Positions 1 to 8,501 of a stretch of 46,592 nt of DNA are shown here, piece after piece. Under the pieces are notes generated by a model. That model saw only the letters and a program-made list of their open reading frames with translations. It was not told the origin of the DNA and did no database searches. The stretch's first letter is position 1. Every line of letters begins with the position of its first letter. This DNA comes from JBBDWZ01 sp050732575 (GTDB lineage Bacteria; Gemmatimonadota; Gemmatimonadetes; Longimicrobiales; RSA9). The stretch is from NCBI GenBank assembly GCA_050732575.1, contig JBOHRF010000011.1, positions 1 through 46,592 of the forward strand. The letters are read 5' to 3'. The position numbers were made by a program, and so were the translations under genes.

Positions 1-1259
1 ACCAGCTTTCGCATCCGTCCGGAAGTTCTGTCGATAACATACAATCCGGAGCCTTCGCTGCCTACTCCGGTGAATACGATGTGACGTCCATCCGGCGCCC
101 AGCTAGGATCTTCATTGCTGCCGCGCACGGTGATCTGCGTGGCGGTGCCGGGACGTGCCGCATCCACGATCATGAGTTGATAGCCGCCAAGCGACTCGCC
201 GCTGAACACGATCTCATCGCCACTCGGCGACCAGTCCGGCGCGGTGAACTTTACGCGTGATACGCTGATCGGTGTTACGGCCGTGGGCTGACCGCCGCTC
301 ACAGACGTGACGAAGATGTGAGGCGCACCCAGCCGGTCCGAATGGAAGGCGATGCGTTGGCCATTGGGCGCATACGACGGTGCCGCATCCGACCAGCGGC
401 TTTCCGTCAAGCGCCGTGGGCTGCCACTCCGCTCCAGATCGATTTCATGCACCTCGGTGCCGTTGCCAATGGCGAAGGCGAAGGCAAGCCGACGACCATC
501 GGGTGAGTAGGCAGGCGTGTAAGCGAGTACCGAGCGATTGCTGATCACACGGTCCCGGCCAGCCGTCATATCGCGCTCCCGCAATTCCACTCGACCAATG
601 CCCGTGCGAATCGAATAGGCCATCCGCTGACCATTGGGTGACCACGCGGGAGAGTAGAATTTCTCGGTCGAGATGAGTACGCGCTGTAAGTTCTCGCCGT
701 CAGAGTCCACGACCAGCAATTCGGATCCGTTGGTGGTCCAGCGCGTGAAGGCAATGCGCGAAGCCGCCGCGCCTGGCTGCCCAGACATCCAGCGTACCAG
801 CTCATCGGCTACCGCGTGTACGGCCAGGCGGAAATTGTGGGCGTTGGCGGTGGGCAATTCGAACGCTTTGCTCTCCTTGACCTTGCCGAATGGGACATCA
901 TGCAGATCGACGTGCAGGCGGTAGCCCGTCCCTGAAAGGATCATTTCACTGGCTACCACGAAGACCACATTCAAGCTATTCCACTGAGAATAGTCCACGC
1001 TGCCGCTGGTCAGCGCCGAAGGTGTTTGGCCGATCTCAAATCGGTCGCTGTAATCAATGTCCTGCTGCAGGATGGTGGTGACTTGCTGCATGACGGACGG
1101 GTCGGCGGTACCCGTGGCGGGCCGCACCGCGACCAGCGGACGCTTCAATACGGAATAGCGAGTGGACAGGCGAACGCCCGTGGGGATGCGCGTCGTATCC
1201 TGAGCAGCGAGCGGACTGGCCATTGTGAGCACTACAGCAAGAAAACCGATCATGCGCAT
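1..1259 (-). CDS. tolB: TolB, Tol-Pal periplasmic beta-propeller protein (3' end cut by window)
   Basis: TolB is the periplasmic partner of Pal and TolA in the Tol-Pal complex, which keeps the outer membrane attached during division. My translation of the minus strand starts MRMIGFLAVVLTMASPLAAQ, a signal peptide, followed by an N-terminal alpha/beta domain and then propeller blades each carrying the WD40-like TolB motif: SPNGQRMAYS, SPDGRRLAFA, APNGQRIAFH, SPSGDEIVFS and APDGRHIVFT. About 419 codons are inside the window and the gene runs off the left edge, so little of the C terminus is missing. I chose ATG at 1259. A GTG at 1271 is in frame and would overlap the upstream stop as GTGA. It is the last visible gene of a tolQ-tolR-tolA-tolB run; pal would be expected next, outside the window. 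Confidence 0.9.
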   Translation of the reverse strand, partial: MRMIGFLAVVLTMASPLAAQDTTRIPTGVRLSTRYSVLKRPLVAVRPATGTADPSVMQQVTTILQQDIDYSDRFEIGQTPSALTSGSVDYSQWNSLNVVFVVASEMILSGTGYRLHVDLHDVPFGKVKESKAFELPTANAHNFRLAVHAVADELVRWMSGQPGAAASRIAFTRWTTNGSELLVVDSDGENLQRVLISTEKFYSPAWSPNGQRMAYSIRTGIGRVELRERDMTAGRDRVISNRSVLAYTPAYSPDGRRLAFAFAIGNGTEVHEIDLERSGSPRRLTESRWSDAAPSYAPNGQRIAFHSDRLGAPHIFVTSVSGGQPTAVTPISVSRVKFTAPDWSPSGDEIVFSGESLGGYQLMIVDAARPGTATQITVRGSNEDPSWAPDGRHIVFTGVGSEGSGLYVIDRTSGRMRKL

Positions 1260-1267
1260 AGTCGTGT

Positions 1268-2002
1268 TCACTTGTTAGGCGGAATGAAGCGGAAGAGAAC
1301 CCCCAAGCTGTCTCGGGGAAACTCGCTGGGCAGGGCACCAAAGGTCTTGCTCTTGCCGGCATGCTCCACGGCGGCCATGGCCGCAATGTCGAAGTTGAAG
1401 TTGGCTGATCGTGAAAACACCCGCAGTCCGCTCACCGTGCCATCTTTCCGGATGTAGAAACCGATCTCTGCTTCCAGGTTCCCTGCGCCGGTCCAGCGGA
1501 AGTAGCGATTGATCTGGGTGATCACATTCTCCAGGTAGCCGGGATACGGAAACTCTTCACCTTCCTGCAGCACGTTCAGATTCTCGCCACCGACCGGACC
1601 GGGCCGGGCGTTGCGGCCCTTAACCTGCTCGCGCCGGTTGTTGCCGGTGCTGGTCTTGGTCTCCGCCGCCTTGGGCGCAGGCTTCTTGGCTGCAACTCTC
1701 GCCCTGGGTTCCGGCGGGCGGGGCTGCTTCACGATAGCCGGCTTGGGCGTTTCCTTGGGTGGCTCCGGTGGACCTTCAACCTGCGGCGGTGGCGAATACA
1801 GCTCGACGCGATAGGCCTTGAACTGACTCATGGGCGGTTCCGGCGGCACAATCTGCGTGCTGGCAACGGCCGTAGCCGCCAGCACCAGGTGGACCACAAT
1901 GGAGCCGACCAGTGCGGCACGCGGCGGACGCGTCGTCTGGCGCGAGCGCAACAGCACGCGCGCCAGGGAGAGTCCTGCTGGAGTGCGTTCCTGGTCGTTC
2001 AT
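1268..2002 (-). CDS. TolA/TonB-like energy-transducing protein
   Basis: This 244-residue protein has a short basic cytoplasmic tail, one transmembrane helix at about residues 30-48, a Pro/Lys/Glu-rich periplasm-spanning segment (about 70-140, with repeats such as PPEPPKETPKP) and a C-terminal TonB-type domain (about 150-240). Such proteins couple the ion-driven TolQR or ExbBD motor to outer-membrane partners. The order tolQ-tolR-this-tolB argues for the TolA role; by domain type it could also be called TonB. It starts 2 bp after the tolR stop, and its TGA overlaps a possible GTG start of tolB. No outer-membrane receptor gene is nearby, which favours Tol over TonB function. Confidence 0.8.
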   Translation of the reverse strand: MNDQERTPAGLSLARVLLRSRQTTRPPRAALVGSIVVHLVLAATAVASTQIVPPEPPMSQFKAYRVELYSPPPQVEGPPEPPKETPKPAIVKQPRPPEPRARVAAKKPAPKAAETKTSTGNNRREQVKGRNARPGPVGGENLNVLQEGEEFPYPGYLENVITQINRYFRWTGAGNLEAEIGFYIRKDGTVSGLRVFSRSANFNFDIAAMAAVEHAGKSKTFGALPSEFPRDSLGVLFRFIPPNK

Positions 2003-2004
2003 CT

Positions 2005-2427
2005 TCAGCGCAGCACTTCGGGATCGACCATGAGGTGGACTTCCGCAATGTTCAGCTGCTTCATGCGTCCAAACACTTGCAGGACAGTTCCGTACCGTAC
2101 ACCCTCGTCGCCTCTCAAGTAGACCTCACGCTTGCTATGCTGGCGCAGGTAGCTCGGCAGCACGCGGCCGAATTCGTCGATCGATTTCATGGCGACTTCG
2201 CCCAGATAAATGCGGCCCGAGCGGTCGACCGAAACCACGACCCCTTCATTGGAGGTGACGGGCGCCGCCGCCGTGCGCGGCAGCACCACATCAATCCCGC
2301 TCTGCAGCATGGGTGCCGTCACAATGAAAATGATGAGCAGCACGAAGGCCAGGTCGACCAGATTGATCAGGTTGATGTCGGCATTGGGCGAAAGCCGCTC
2401 GCGCCGGCGCCGGGAGCGTGTCAGCAT
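2005..2427 (-). CDS. tolR: ExbD/TolR family biopolymer transport protein
   Basis: This 140-residue protein has the ExbD/TolR layout: an Arg-rich cytoplasmic N terminus, one transmembrane helix at about residues 20-40 that includes the conserved membrane Asp (INLVDLAFVLLIIFI), then a periplasmic domain. With TolQ it forms the proton-driven stator that energises TolA. The gene lies 3 bp after tolQ and 2 bp before the TolA/TonB gene, so the set is surely cotranscribed. A GGGAG about 10 nt before the ATG is a plausible ribosome site. ExbD is the alternative name; the neighbouring tolB favours TolR. Confidence 0.88.
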   Translation of the reverse strand: MLTRSRRRRERLSPNADINLINLVDLAFVLLIIFIVTAPMLQSGIDVVLPRTAAAPVTSNEGVVVSVDRSGRIYLGEVAMKSIDEFGRVLPSYLRQHSKREVYLRGDEGVRYGTVLQVFGRMKQLNIAEVHLMVDPEVLR

Positions 2428-2430
2428 CGG

Positions 2431-3144
2431 TTAGAGTCTCCCTTCACGGGCCAAAGTACCGACGAATTCACTGGCAAAGCCTTCCAACTCCCCCGTGATT
2501 GTGTTGAGCCGGGTGACGAAGTAGTTGTATGCAATGGCAGCTGGGATGGCAGCCACCAACCCGAATGCGGTTGCGATCAAGGCCTCGGCAATGCCTGGTG
2601 CAACCGCTGTAATGTTCGATGCACCGGTGTTCTGAATTCCAATGAACGAGTTCATTACCCCGATGACTGTGCCGAGGAGCCCGAGCAATGGTGATACCAC
2701 GGCAATCACGGAGAGCCAGACCAGCCCTCCAGCCAGCGCGTCCCGTTCTTCATCTTGCACCTTCTCGAGAATGAGCCAGAGTGCGTGCAGCTGCGTGTCC
2801 GAGAGGCCGGCTGTGGGAGGCGCGTTTTCGCGCAGAGCACCCGGGCGCAGCTCGCTGAAGAAGTTGATGCCGTTGCGAAAGAGCCGGGTCTGGGGCGATT
2901 CGGGCAGGCGCAAAATGGCGCGGTGCGTGTCTTCCAGACGCTGGGTGCGCTCGATGGCCTGACCAAAACGGAGACTGTCGCGCTTGAGTCTGCGGAACTG
3001 GCCCAGCTTCCACAGGATGATGATCCAGCTGGCCACGGAGAACACAGCCACCACACCCAGCACCACCCAGGTCGTGGGTGTGCCCCGCATGATGAGGTCG
3101 ATCGGCCCGATCTGGGTCGTCCCGCCGATTTGCGCCAGTATCAC
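2431..3144 (-). CDS. tolQ: MotA/TolQ/ExbB proton channel protein
   Basis: This is the proton-channel subunit of the Tol motor. The protein has a first membrane helix (TTWVVLGVVAVFSVASW), a cytoplasmic domain, and two further helices containing the family signature of small residues (SPLLGLLGTVIGVMNSF) and the segment LIATAFGLVAAIPAAIAY. The open frame extends to 3219, but the better start is GTG at 3144. It overlaps the stop of the upstream epimerase as GTGA and has AGGAG 8 nt upstream. That gives 237 residues, normal for TolQ, and avoids an extra non-conserved 25-residue tail. Translational coupling to the epimerase gene is likely. Confidence 0.88.
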   Translation of the reverse strand: MILAQIGGTTQIGPIDLIMRGTPTTWVVLGVVAVFSVASWIIILWKLGQFRRLKRDSLRFGQAIERTQRLEDTHRAILRLPESPQTRLFRNGINFFSELRPGALRENAPPTAGLSDTQLHALWLILEKVQDEERDALAGGLVWLSVIAVVSPLLGLLGTVIGVMNSFIGIQNTGASNITAVAPGIAEALIATAFGLVAAIPAAIAYNYFVTRLNTITGELEGFASEFVGTLAREGRL

Positions 3145-4097
3145 CCTTTGCGCTCCTTTGCTTGGATGTAGTCGTACGTGATGCGCAACCCCTCCGGCAA
3201 CGATCGGTTCGGCGCCCAACCCAGCTCACGCAGGCGCGCATTAGCCAGGCAGGAGCGGCGCAGCTCCCCGGCCCGCTGTGCCGCGTGTACCCGGCGTGCG
3301 CGCTGGCCCGAATGTTCGATCAGTACGTCAGCCAGGGCATTCACGGAAGTTTCCACACCGGTGCCGACGTTGAACGCCCGATCATCCAGCTGGGTTCCGT
3401 TGGTGAGTGTGGCCTCACTCAGTAACAGGTTGGCCCGTACTACATCCTCCACGAATACATAATCGCGCGTCTGTTCGCCATCACCGTAGATGGTGAGATC
3501 CTGTCCGGCTAGCAAGCGGTTGCTGAAAATGGCCACTACACCCGCCTCACCGTGCGGATCCTGGCGCGGCCCGTACACGTTGGAATAACGCTGCGCGATG
3601 TAGTCCAGACCATGAATGGAATGATAGTAGAACAGGTAGTACTCCGCGGTCAGCTTACTCACGCCATACGGTGAGAGCGGCTGCTTGGGTGCGGTTTCCG
3701 GTGTGGGCCGGTGTTCCGGCTCGCCGTAGATCACGCCGCCCGAGGAAACGAACAGGAATCGACGCGTGCCGTGGCGACGCGCTGCCTCGAGTAGATTGAG
3801 CAGGCCGATGATGTTGGATTCCGCATCGGCGCGCGGGTCCATGACTGACTTGCGCACATCGATTTGGGCGGCATGATGGTTGACCAGATCGAACCCGCCC
3901 ACCTTGGCGAACAAATCCGTGACCGCGCGGCTGGCGATGGATGTCTCCACGAAATCGGCGCGTGGGTCCAGATTCGCGCGTTTGCCGGTCGAGAGATCGT
4001 CCACCACCCAGACCCGATCGCCACGATCCAAATAGGCTCTGGCAATATGACCTCCAATGAAACCCGCCCCACCCGTGACCAGAACCTTGTTAGCCAT
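3141..4097 (-). CDS. NAD-dependent sugar-nucleotide epimerase/dehydratase (UDP-glucose 4-epimerase-like)
   Basis: This 318-residue extended short-chain dehydrogenase has an N-terminal dinucleotide-binding GGAGFIGGH (residues 9-17), Ser-Ser at 118-119 and the catalytic YGVSK (Tyr144, Lys148). The overall layout matches GalE-like UDP-sugar 4-epimerases, which interconvert UDP-glucose and UDP-galactose or their N-acetyl forms. The substrate cannot be fixed from sequence; a dTDP- or UDP-sugar dehydratase is less likely. It overlaps hemA by 8 bp (ATGGCTAA) and tolQ by 4 bp (GTGA), so it is embedded in a single operon linking haem synthesis to the Tol envelope system. Its product may supply surface polysaccharide. 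Confidence 0.85.
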   Translation of the reverse strand: MANKVLVTGGAGFIGGHIARAYLDRGDRVWVVDDLSTGKRANLDPRADFVETSIASRAVTDLFAKVGGFDLVNHHAAQIDVRKSVMDPRADAESNIIGLLNLLEAARRHGTRRFLFVSSGGVIYGEPEHRPTPETAPKQPLSPYGVSKLTAEYYLFYYHSIHGLDYIAQRYSNVYGPRQDPHGEAGVVAIFSNRLLAGQDLTIYGDGEQTRDYVFVEDVVRANLLLSEATLTNGTQLDDRAFNVGTGVETSVNALADVLIEHSGQRARRVHAAQRAGELRRSCLANARLRELGWAPNRSLPEGLRITYDYIQAKERKG

Positions 4098-5385
4098 TCT
4101 CCTCCCTACCGTTTTGATTCTCGAGCTCGAACAGCAGCCGCGCGGCTGCCACGATGTCGGAATGATCTCCGCTGGCCGCGGCCTCGCGCAGGCGGACGGT
4201 GGGCTGGTGCAGAAGCTTGGCCAGCAACTGGCGCGTCAGCCCATCGATCAATGCCCGTTCCTGATCGGAGACGTGAGGCAACGAGCGCAGCGCGCGCTCG
4301 ACTTCCTGCACGCGCAGCTGTTCTGCGCGGTCTCGCATCTGACGGATCAGCGGTACCACATCCAGGGCCCGGTACCAATCCCAGAAATCCGTCACACCCG
4401 CCCGGATGATGGCCTCCGCAAAGGGCACTTCCGCACGCCTCTTCTCCAGGGTGCCTTCAATCACGTGGTGCAGGTCATCCAGGTTGTACAGGAATATGTT
4501 GTCGATTTCGCCCACGCCGGGCTCGACGTCACGGGGCAAGGCCAGGTCCACGATGAGCAGAGGTTCGCGCGGGCCCTGCGGCAGAACACGCTCGATCATG
4601 GCCCGCGTGATCACCGCGTGCGGCGCAGCCGTGGCGGTCACGACGATATCCGTCGCCGATAATAGCCCCGCCAACTCTTCCACGGAGGCGGCCGCCCCAC
4701 GCGAACGTGAAGCCAGCTCGCGCGCGCGCCCTGGCGTTCGGCTGACCACGGAGACGCGCGCGCCTTCACTCGCCAGACAGTCGAGCGCGAGTTCGCCCAT
4801 CTCACCCGTCCCCACGATAATTGCCTGTCGGCCCCGCAGTGAGCCAAAGATCTTGCGAGCCAGCTCGACCGCGGCCGACGGAATGGATGCGGCCCCCTGG
4901 CTAAGTCGGGTTTCCGCCCGCACTCGACCGCCTACGCGCAACGCATTCTCGAACAGGCGGCTCAGTACGGGTCCAACCACACGTTGCTCGCGCTGGAGCT
5001 CGAGCGCCGATTCATAAGCGGAGCGAACCTGCCCCTGGATTTGTGGCTCCCCGAGCAACATGGAATCGAGACTCGATACCACGCGGAACAGATGGTCCAC
5101 TACCGAATTCTCGCGCCGCAAATATGTGAAGCTGGGCAGCTCACCCACTTCGATGCCGGGCGGATTCGGCAACATCCCCAGCAGCTCGCGCTGCTCCAGC
5201 TCATGTTCGGTCACCAGGTATAGCTCGGTGCGATTGCACGTGGACAGCAACACCGCTTCACGCACGCCGTCCAGATTCCGGACGGCGACCGCCGTGTGCC
5301 GACCTGCCTGCACTTCTGCGGCAAAGCGTTCACGAACGGGCAGGGGCGCCGTTTGATGACTCAGGCCGATCAACGTGAGTGCCAT
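4090..5385 (-). CDS. hemA: Glutamyl-tRNA reductase
   Basis: HemA catalyses the first committed step of C5 tetrapyrrole synthesis, reducing glutamyl-tRNA(Glu) to glutamate-1-semialdehyde with NADPH. The 431-residue length is normal. The start GLSHQTAPLPVRE and the catalytic motif STCNRTELY, with nucleophile Cys50, are diagnostic. A Rossmann segment IIVGTGEMGELALDCL follows, then a helical dimerisation domain with an Arg-rich end. The ATG at 5385 lies 4 bp past the ccsA/hemX stop without a clear ribosome site, so translation is probably coupled. Its location next to a ccsA/hemX-like membrane protein is the classic hemA-hemX arrangement. Confidence 0.95.
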   Translation of the reverse strand: MALTLIGLSHQTAPLPVRERFAAEVQAGRHTAVAVRNLDGVREAVLLSTCNRTELYLVTEHELEQRELLGMLPNPPGIEVGELPSFTYLRRENSVVDHLFRVVSSLDSMLLGEPQIQGQVRSAYESALELQREQRVVGPVLSRLFENALRVGGRVRAETRLSQGAASIPSAAVELARKIFGSLRGRQAIIVGTGEMGELALDCLASEGARVSVVSRTPGRARELASRSRGAAASVEELAGLLSATDIVVTATAAPHAVITRAMIERVLPQGPREPLLIVDLALPRDVEPGVGEIDNIFLYNLDDLHHVIEGTLEKRRAEVPFAEAIIRAGVTDFWDWYRALDVVPLIRQMRDRAEQLRVQEVERALRSLPHVSDQERALIDGLTRQLLAKLLHQPTVRLREAAASGDHSDIVAAARLLFELENQNGREENG

Positions 5386-5389
5386 GGCA

Positions 5390-6211
5390 CTACAGGAAAG
5401 CTCGGCCGTCGGCCGTGGCCAGCCGCAACACCACGTAGGCCGCAGCCACGATCAGGAAACCGCAAACGCTGGCAAGGGCCGCGCGGCGTTCCGCGCCTGC
5501 ACCACCCGTGCGCGCGGCCAGAGCTGTAACGAAGACAAACCAGGTGACAACGCCCCAGATGACCTGCGGATTCTCGGCCGCCAGCGAATTGCGGAAGCGG
5601 ACAGTCCAGGCCCAGCCCAAGATCAGGGCCACGGTGAGTGCCGGCAATCCTGCCCACAGAACGCGCTGGCGCAGCTTGTCGAGCGTTTCCAATGGAGGGA
5701 AAAAACGAAAGGCGCGTCCGAACTTCTTGGCCTTGAGCGCACGAAACTGGATCAAGTAAAGCAAGCCAGCGGCAAAGGCCAGCGCCAGGCACGCGTATCC
5801 GATCAGAGCCAATACTACGTGTGCTACAAACCACAGTCCGCCGAATGTGCTGGGCTGCGTTCCGGGTGTAATGCCGAGCGTAAGCGCAACCGCTAACAGC
5901 AGCGCAACCAGCGGAATCAGGACCAGGGCAACGGGTCGGACTTCGCGAAGAATGGCGGTAGCCAGCAGAAAACCGCCGATCAGCAATGCCAGGGTGGAAA
6001 ACGAAGGGGACAGACCCACCAACGGCAGTTCTGCGAACCGAACAACGAAGAACGTAAGACCGAGCAGCTGCGCCGATACACCGATGCCAATCAGTCCCAC
6101 ACCACTGCGTGGCACATTCCGTTGGCCGGTCGCCAGCGAGCTCGCGACTCGTGCACCCGCCAACAAGTAGGCGAGCAGGCTCACCCCGTGTAAGGCTGCG
6201 ATTGCATTCAT
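5390..6211 (-). CDS. CcsA/HemX-like cytochrome c assembly membrane protein
   Basis: This 273-residue integral membrane protein has about eight hydrophobic helices and the conserved WFVAHV segment between helices, as in the CcsA/CcmC/HemX family. CcsA proteins move or present haem for cytochrome c maturation; HemX proteins affect GluTR levels. Being immediately upstream of hemA suggests the HemX-type role, but the sequence alone does not decide. I chose ATG at 6211. A TTG at 6220 is in frame and would add three residues. A perfect hairpin ends only a few nucleotides before the start, and no ribosome site is obvious. Confidence 0.75.
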   Translation of the reverse strand: MNAIAALHGVSLLAYLLAGARVASSLATGQRNVPRSGVGLIGIGVSAQLLGLTFFVVRFAELPLVGLSPSFSTLALLIGGFLLATAILREVRPVALVLIPLVALLLAVALTLGITPGTQPSTFGGLWFVAHVVLALIGYACLALAFAAGLLYLIQFRALKAKKFGRAFRFFPPLETLDKLRQRVLWAGLPALTVALILGWAWTVRFRNSLAAENPQVIWGVVTWFVFVTALAARTGGAGAERRAALASVCGFLIVAAAYVVLRLATADGRAFL

Positions 6212-6224
6212 GTTATGCAAAGAT

Positions 6225-6246
6225 ACGGGCGCCTTGCGGCGCCCGT
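6225..6246 (-). terminator. GNRA-capped hairpin between the LysM gene and ccsA
   Basis: On the minus strand the sequence ACGGGCGCC-GCAA-GGCGCCCGT forms a perfect 9 bp stem with a GCAA tetraloop, followed by ATCTTT. The stem is strong but the U tract is short, so it may be a leaky terminator or an RNA-stability element between two cotranscribed genes. It ends 13 nt before the ccsA ATG. Confidence 0.5.
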
Positions 6247-6281
6247 CGAATAGTGATGCACCTGCACGCGCGGCCAGCGCG

Positions 6282-7439
6282 TTACTGCATCCGCGCTACC
6301 ACGCGAACTGGCAACCCCGGTTTGAGCACTGCGCTCTGCAATTCGATCACGCGCACAGTTGCACTGCGCTCGGTTACACGTGTGACCAGCAGACGAGCCA
6401 CCGGTTGGGCGGGCAACCGACCATCCCGCGAGCGCGCGGGAAGTTGAGCCACCATTTCATCGCCGACCTTGACACCACGCGCTGAGCCCAGGTTGACGAA
6501 TGCGATTTCTTCCGTGCCGTAAACTGGCTGCGGAAGAAGGAACTCGATGATCGATCCTTGCGGACCATCCGTCACGGCTGTGGACGCACCGGTAATCGTC
6601 GGGAACGAGTCCATGGGCAATGCCAGATCACCCAGCTCGAGCGTGCCAAACTGGTGCGTGACCAGCGCCTGCATGGAGCTCGTGAACACGCTATCCACGC
6701 GAACCACGCCCCTCGGCTGAATGAGGTCACCGAACCCGCCCACACCGCGGCCCACCGACACGATCAGGAGCATGTCTCCGGCGCGCGGACGCGTGCGTCC
6801 CTGGTAGCTCAAAAACATATGGTCGAACGGATGGAACGTCGTGCCCAGCAGCGACCCCTCGGATCTGGATTCGGCCGGCTTGAACACGCGGCCCATCACT
6901 GGCAGTCGCCCGGCATCCGCCAGCCACGGCGAGGAGTGGAACTCCTTCGGCTCAACTCGCCGCGCGGCCAACGCGCCCGCCGTGATCAACGTCGGCTCGG
7001 TGGTCGTGTCAGGTGGCGAATAAAAGCGCGTCCGTCTGGTGCCCGCCGGAACTATGCTCGCCGATGGACCGGCCGGTGGCCGAGGTGTCTGGTCCGGCGT
7101 AATGACGACCGGCTGCGTAGGCTGAGCCTCAGGCTCCACCTTGGGCTTCTCCCCGGGCAACGGCGGAATGACCAGCCGCTCTGCTGGATAGATCCGATGC
7201 GGATCTTCCACGACCTGCCGATTCGCGTCGTAAATCAGCGGCCAGAGGAACGGGTTGCTGAGGTACGCGCGTGCCAGGTCCCAAAGCGTATCTCCACGCT
7301 TGACCGTGTGTTCGCGCGTTTGCGCCGGCGGAGCCGGCGGCGTCTGTTGCTGGGCGTACGCGGGTGCCACGACTGCGGTCCCTAAAAGGACGGCCAAAAC
7401 ACGGCGTCCCCGCGTTCCCTCTGAAGATGAGCGCTTCAC
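6282..7439 (-). CDS. Secreted LysM-domain protein
   Basis: The protein has 385 residues, with a basic start and a hydrophobic signal peptide ending near AYAQ (residue 30), then a Pro-rich stretch. A LysM domain follows at about residues 43-95 (EHTVKRGDTLWDLARAYL and IYPAERLVIPPL); LysM binds glycan chains of peptidoglycan. After a Pro-rich linker comes a domain of about 230 residues that I do not recognise. It probably acts in the periplasm at the cell wall. The start is GTG at 7439 with CGGAG 8 nt upstream. A strong sigma70-like promoter lies about 60 bp upstream, so this is the first gene of the transcript leading to ccsA, hemA and the tol genes. Confidence 0.75.
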   Translation of the reverse strand: MKRSSSEGTRGRRVLAVLLGTAVVAPAYAQQQTPPAPPAQTREHTVKRGDTLWDLARAYLSNPFLWPLIYDANRQVVEDPHRIYPAERLVIPPLPGEKPKVEPEAQPTQPVVITPDQTPRPPAGPSASIVPAGTRRTRFYSPPDTTTEPTLITAGALAARRVEPKEFHSSPWLADAGRLPVMGRVFKPAESRSEGSLLGTTFHPFDHMFLSYQGRTRPRAGDMLLIVSVGRGVGGFGDLIQPRGVVRVDSVFTSSMQALVTHQFGTLELGDLALPMDSFPTITGASTAVTDGPQGSIIEFLLPQPVYGTEEIAFVNLGSARGVKVGDEMVAQLPARSRDGRLPAQPVARLLVTRVTERSATVRVIELQSAVLKPGLPVRVVARMQ

Positions 7440-7501
7440 GTGCCAATCTCCGAAAGTGGACGGGCTTGAATTCCGGGCCGAGTTTTGGGGGAGGCGCCAC
7501 G

Positions 7502-7530
7502 ATAATACTGCGCAACTAGCGTGAAGTCAA
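7502..7530 (-). promoter_or_regulatory. Sigma70-like promoter for the LysM-ccsA-hemA-tol transcript
   Basis: On the minus strand TTGACT (7530-7525) and TATTAT (7507-7502) are separated by exactly 17 bp, matching the consensus at 5 of 6 positions in each hexamer. The -35 box overlaps the hemB stop codon. The start point would be near 7495, giving a leader of about 55 nt before the GTG at 7439. Confidence 0.65.
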
Positions 7531-8501
7531 TCAAATGTGCGGGCAAACGCCACGGCCCAGTAACTGATGATCCGATCCGCGCCGGCGCGCCGAATCGCTG
7601 TAAGCGCCTCCCGCATCGCCCGATCCGTATCCAACCAGCCAAGTTGCCCGGCTGCCATGATGGCGGCATACTCGCCCGAAACATGGTAGGCCACGACCGG
7701 ATACCGGGTGGCCTGTTTGACCCGCCAGATCACGTCCAGGTAGGCCAGCGCAGGTTTCACCATCACCATGTCTGCGCCCTCTTCAATGTCCAACATCACC
7801 TCGCGCAGGGCTTCATCGGCGTTGGCCGGGTCCATCTGATAGCCTCGCCGGTCGCCAAACTGGGGTGCACTTTCCGCGGCCTCCCGGAAGGGCCCGTAAA
7901 ACGCCGACGCATACTTGGCGGCGTAGGACAGGATGGGCACATCGGAAAGACCTTCTGCGTCCAGAGTGCGGCGAATGGCCGCCACGCGACCATCCATCAT
8001 GTCGCTCGGCGCCACAATATCGGCACCGGCACGCGCGTGGCTAAGGGCCTGACGGGCCAACAGCTCGAGTGTTTCGTCGTTCTGCACCTGTCCGTTGCGC
8101 ACGACACCGCAGTGACCGTGCGAAGTGTATTCACACAGGCAAACATCGGTGATGACGAGCGCATCCGGCTCGGCCTTTTTCAGCGCCCGGACAGCAGTTT
8201 GCACGATGCCGTTGTCTGCATAGCCGCTCGACCCGCGCTCATCCTTGTCCTCGGGAATGCCGAAAAGCAACACGCCCGCCACTCCCAGGCGGATGGCCTC
8301 CTGCGCATCTCGTACCAGCTCGTCGACCGAAGTCTGGAATACGCCCGGCATAGAGCTCACGGCTTTACGCACGCCCGTCCCGGGCACAACGAACAAGGGC
8401 AAGATGAGATCGGAGGGAAGCACACGCGTTTCGCGGGTCAGCCCGCGCAATGCTTCGGTGCGGCGCAGGCGGCGCGCCCGGTATTCTGGGAATGCCGGCA
8501 T
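7527..8501 (-). CDS. hemB: Delta-aminolevulinic acid dehydratase (porphobilinogen synthase)
   Basis: HemB condenses two 5-aminolevulinate molecules to porphobilinogen. The 324-residue length is normal. The active-site zinc motif is complete, DVCLCEYTSHGHCG with Cys121, Cys123 and Cys131, so this is the zinc-dependent type rather than the magnesium-only type. The two Schiff-base lysines are visible in LSYAAKYASAF (Lys196) and MVMVKPAL (Lys249). The ATG overlaps the rimI stop by one base (TGATG), making it the last gene of the uvrB-tsaE-tsaB-rimI-hemB run. A promoter for the next transcript sits at its stop codon. Confidence 0.95.
   Translation of the reverse strand: MPAFPEYRARRLRRTEALRGLTRETRVLPSDLILPLFVVPGTGVRKAVSSMPGVFQTSVDELVRDAQEAIRLGVAGVLLFGIPEDKDERGSSGYADNGIVQTAVRALKKAEPDALVITDVCLCEYTSHGHCGVVRNGQVQNDETLELLARQALSHARAGADIVAPSDMMDGRVAAIRRTLDAEGLSDVPILSYAAKYASAFYGPFREAAESAPQFGDRRGYQMDPANADEALREVMLDIEEGADMVMVKPALAYLDVIWRVKQATRYPVVAYHVSGEYAAIMAAGQLGWLDTDRAMREALTAIRRAGADRIISYWAVAFARTFD

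Noticed and set aside
2431..3219. tolQ starting at 3219
   Set aside because: The added residues are antisense-like filler within the epimerase gene; GTG 3144 has a good ribosome site and GTGA overlap.
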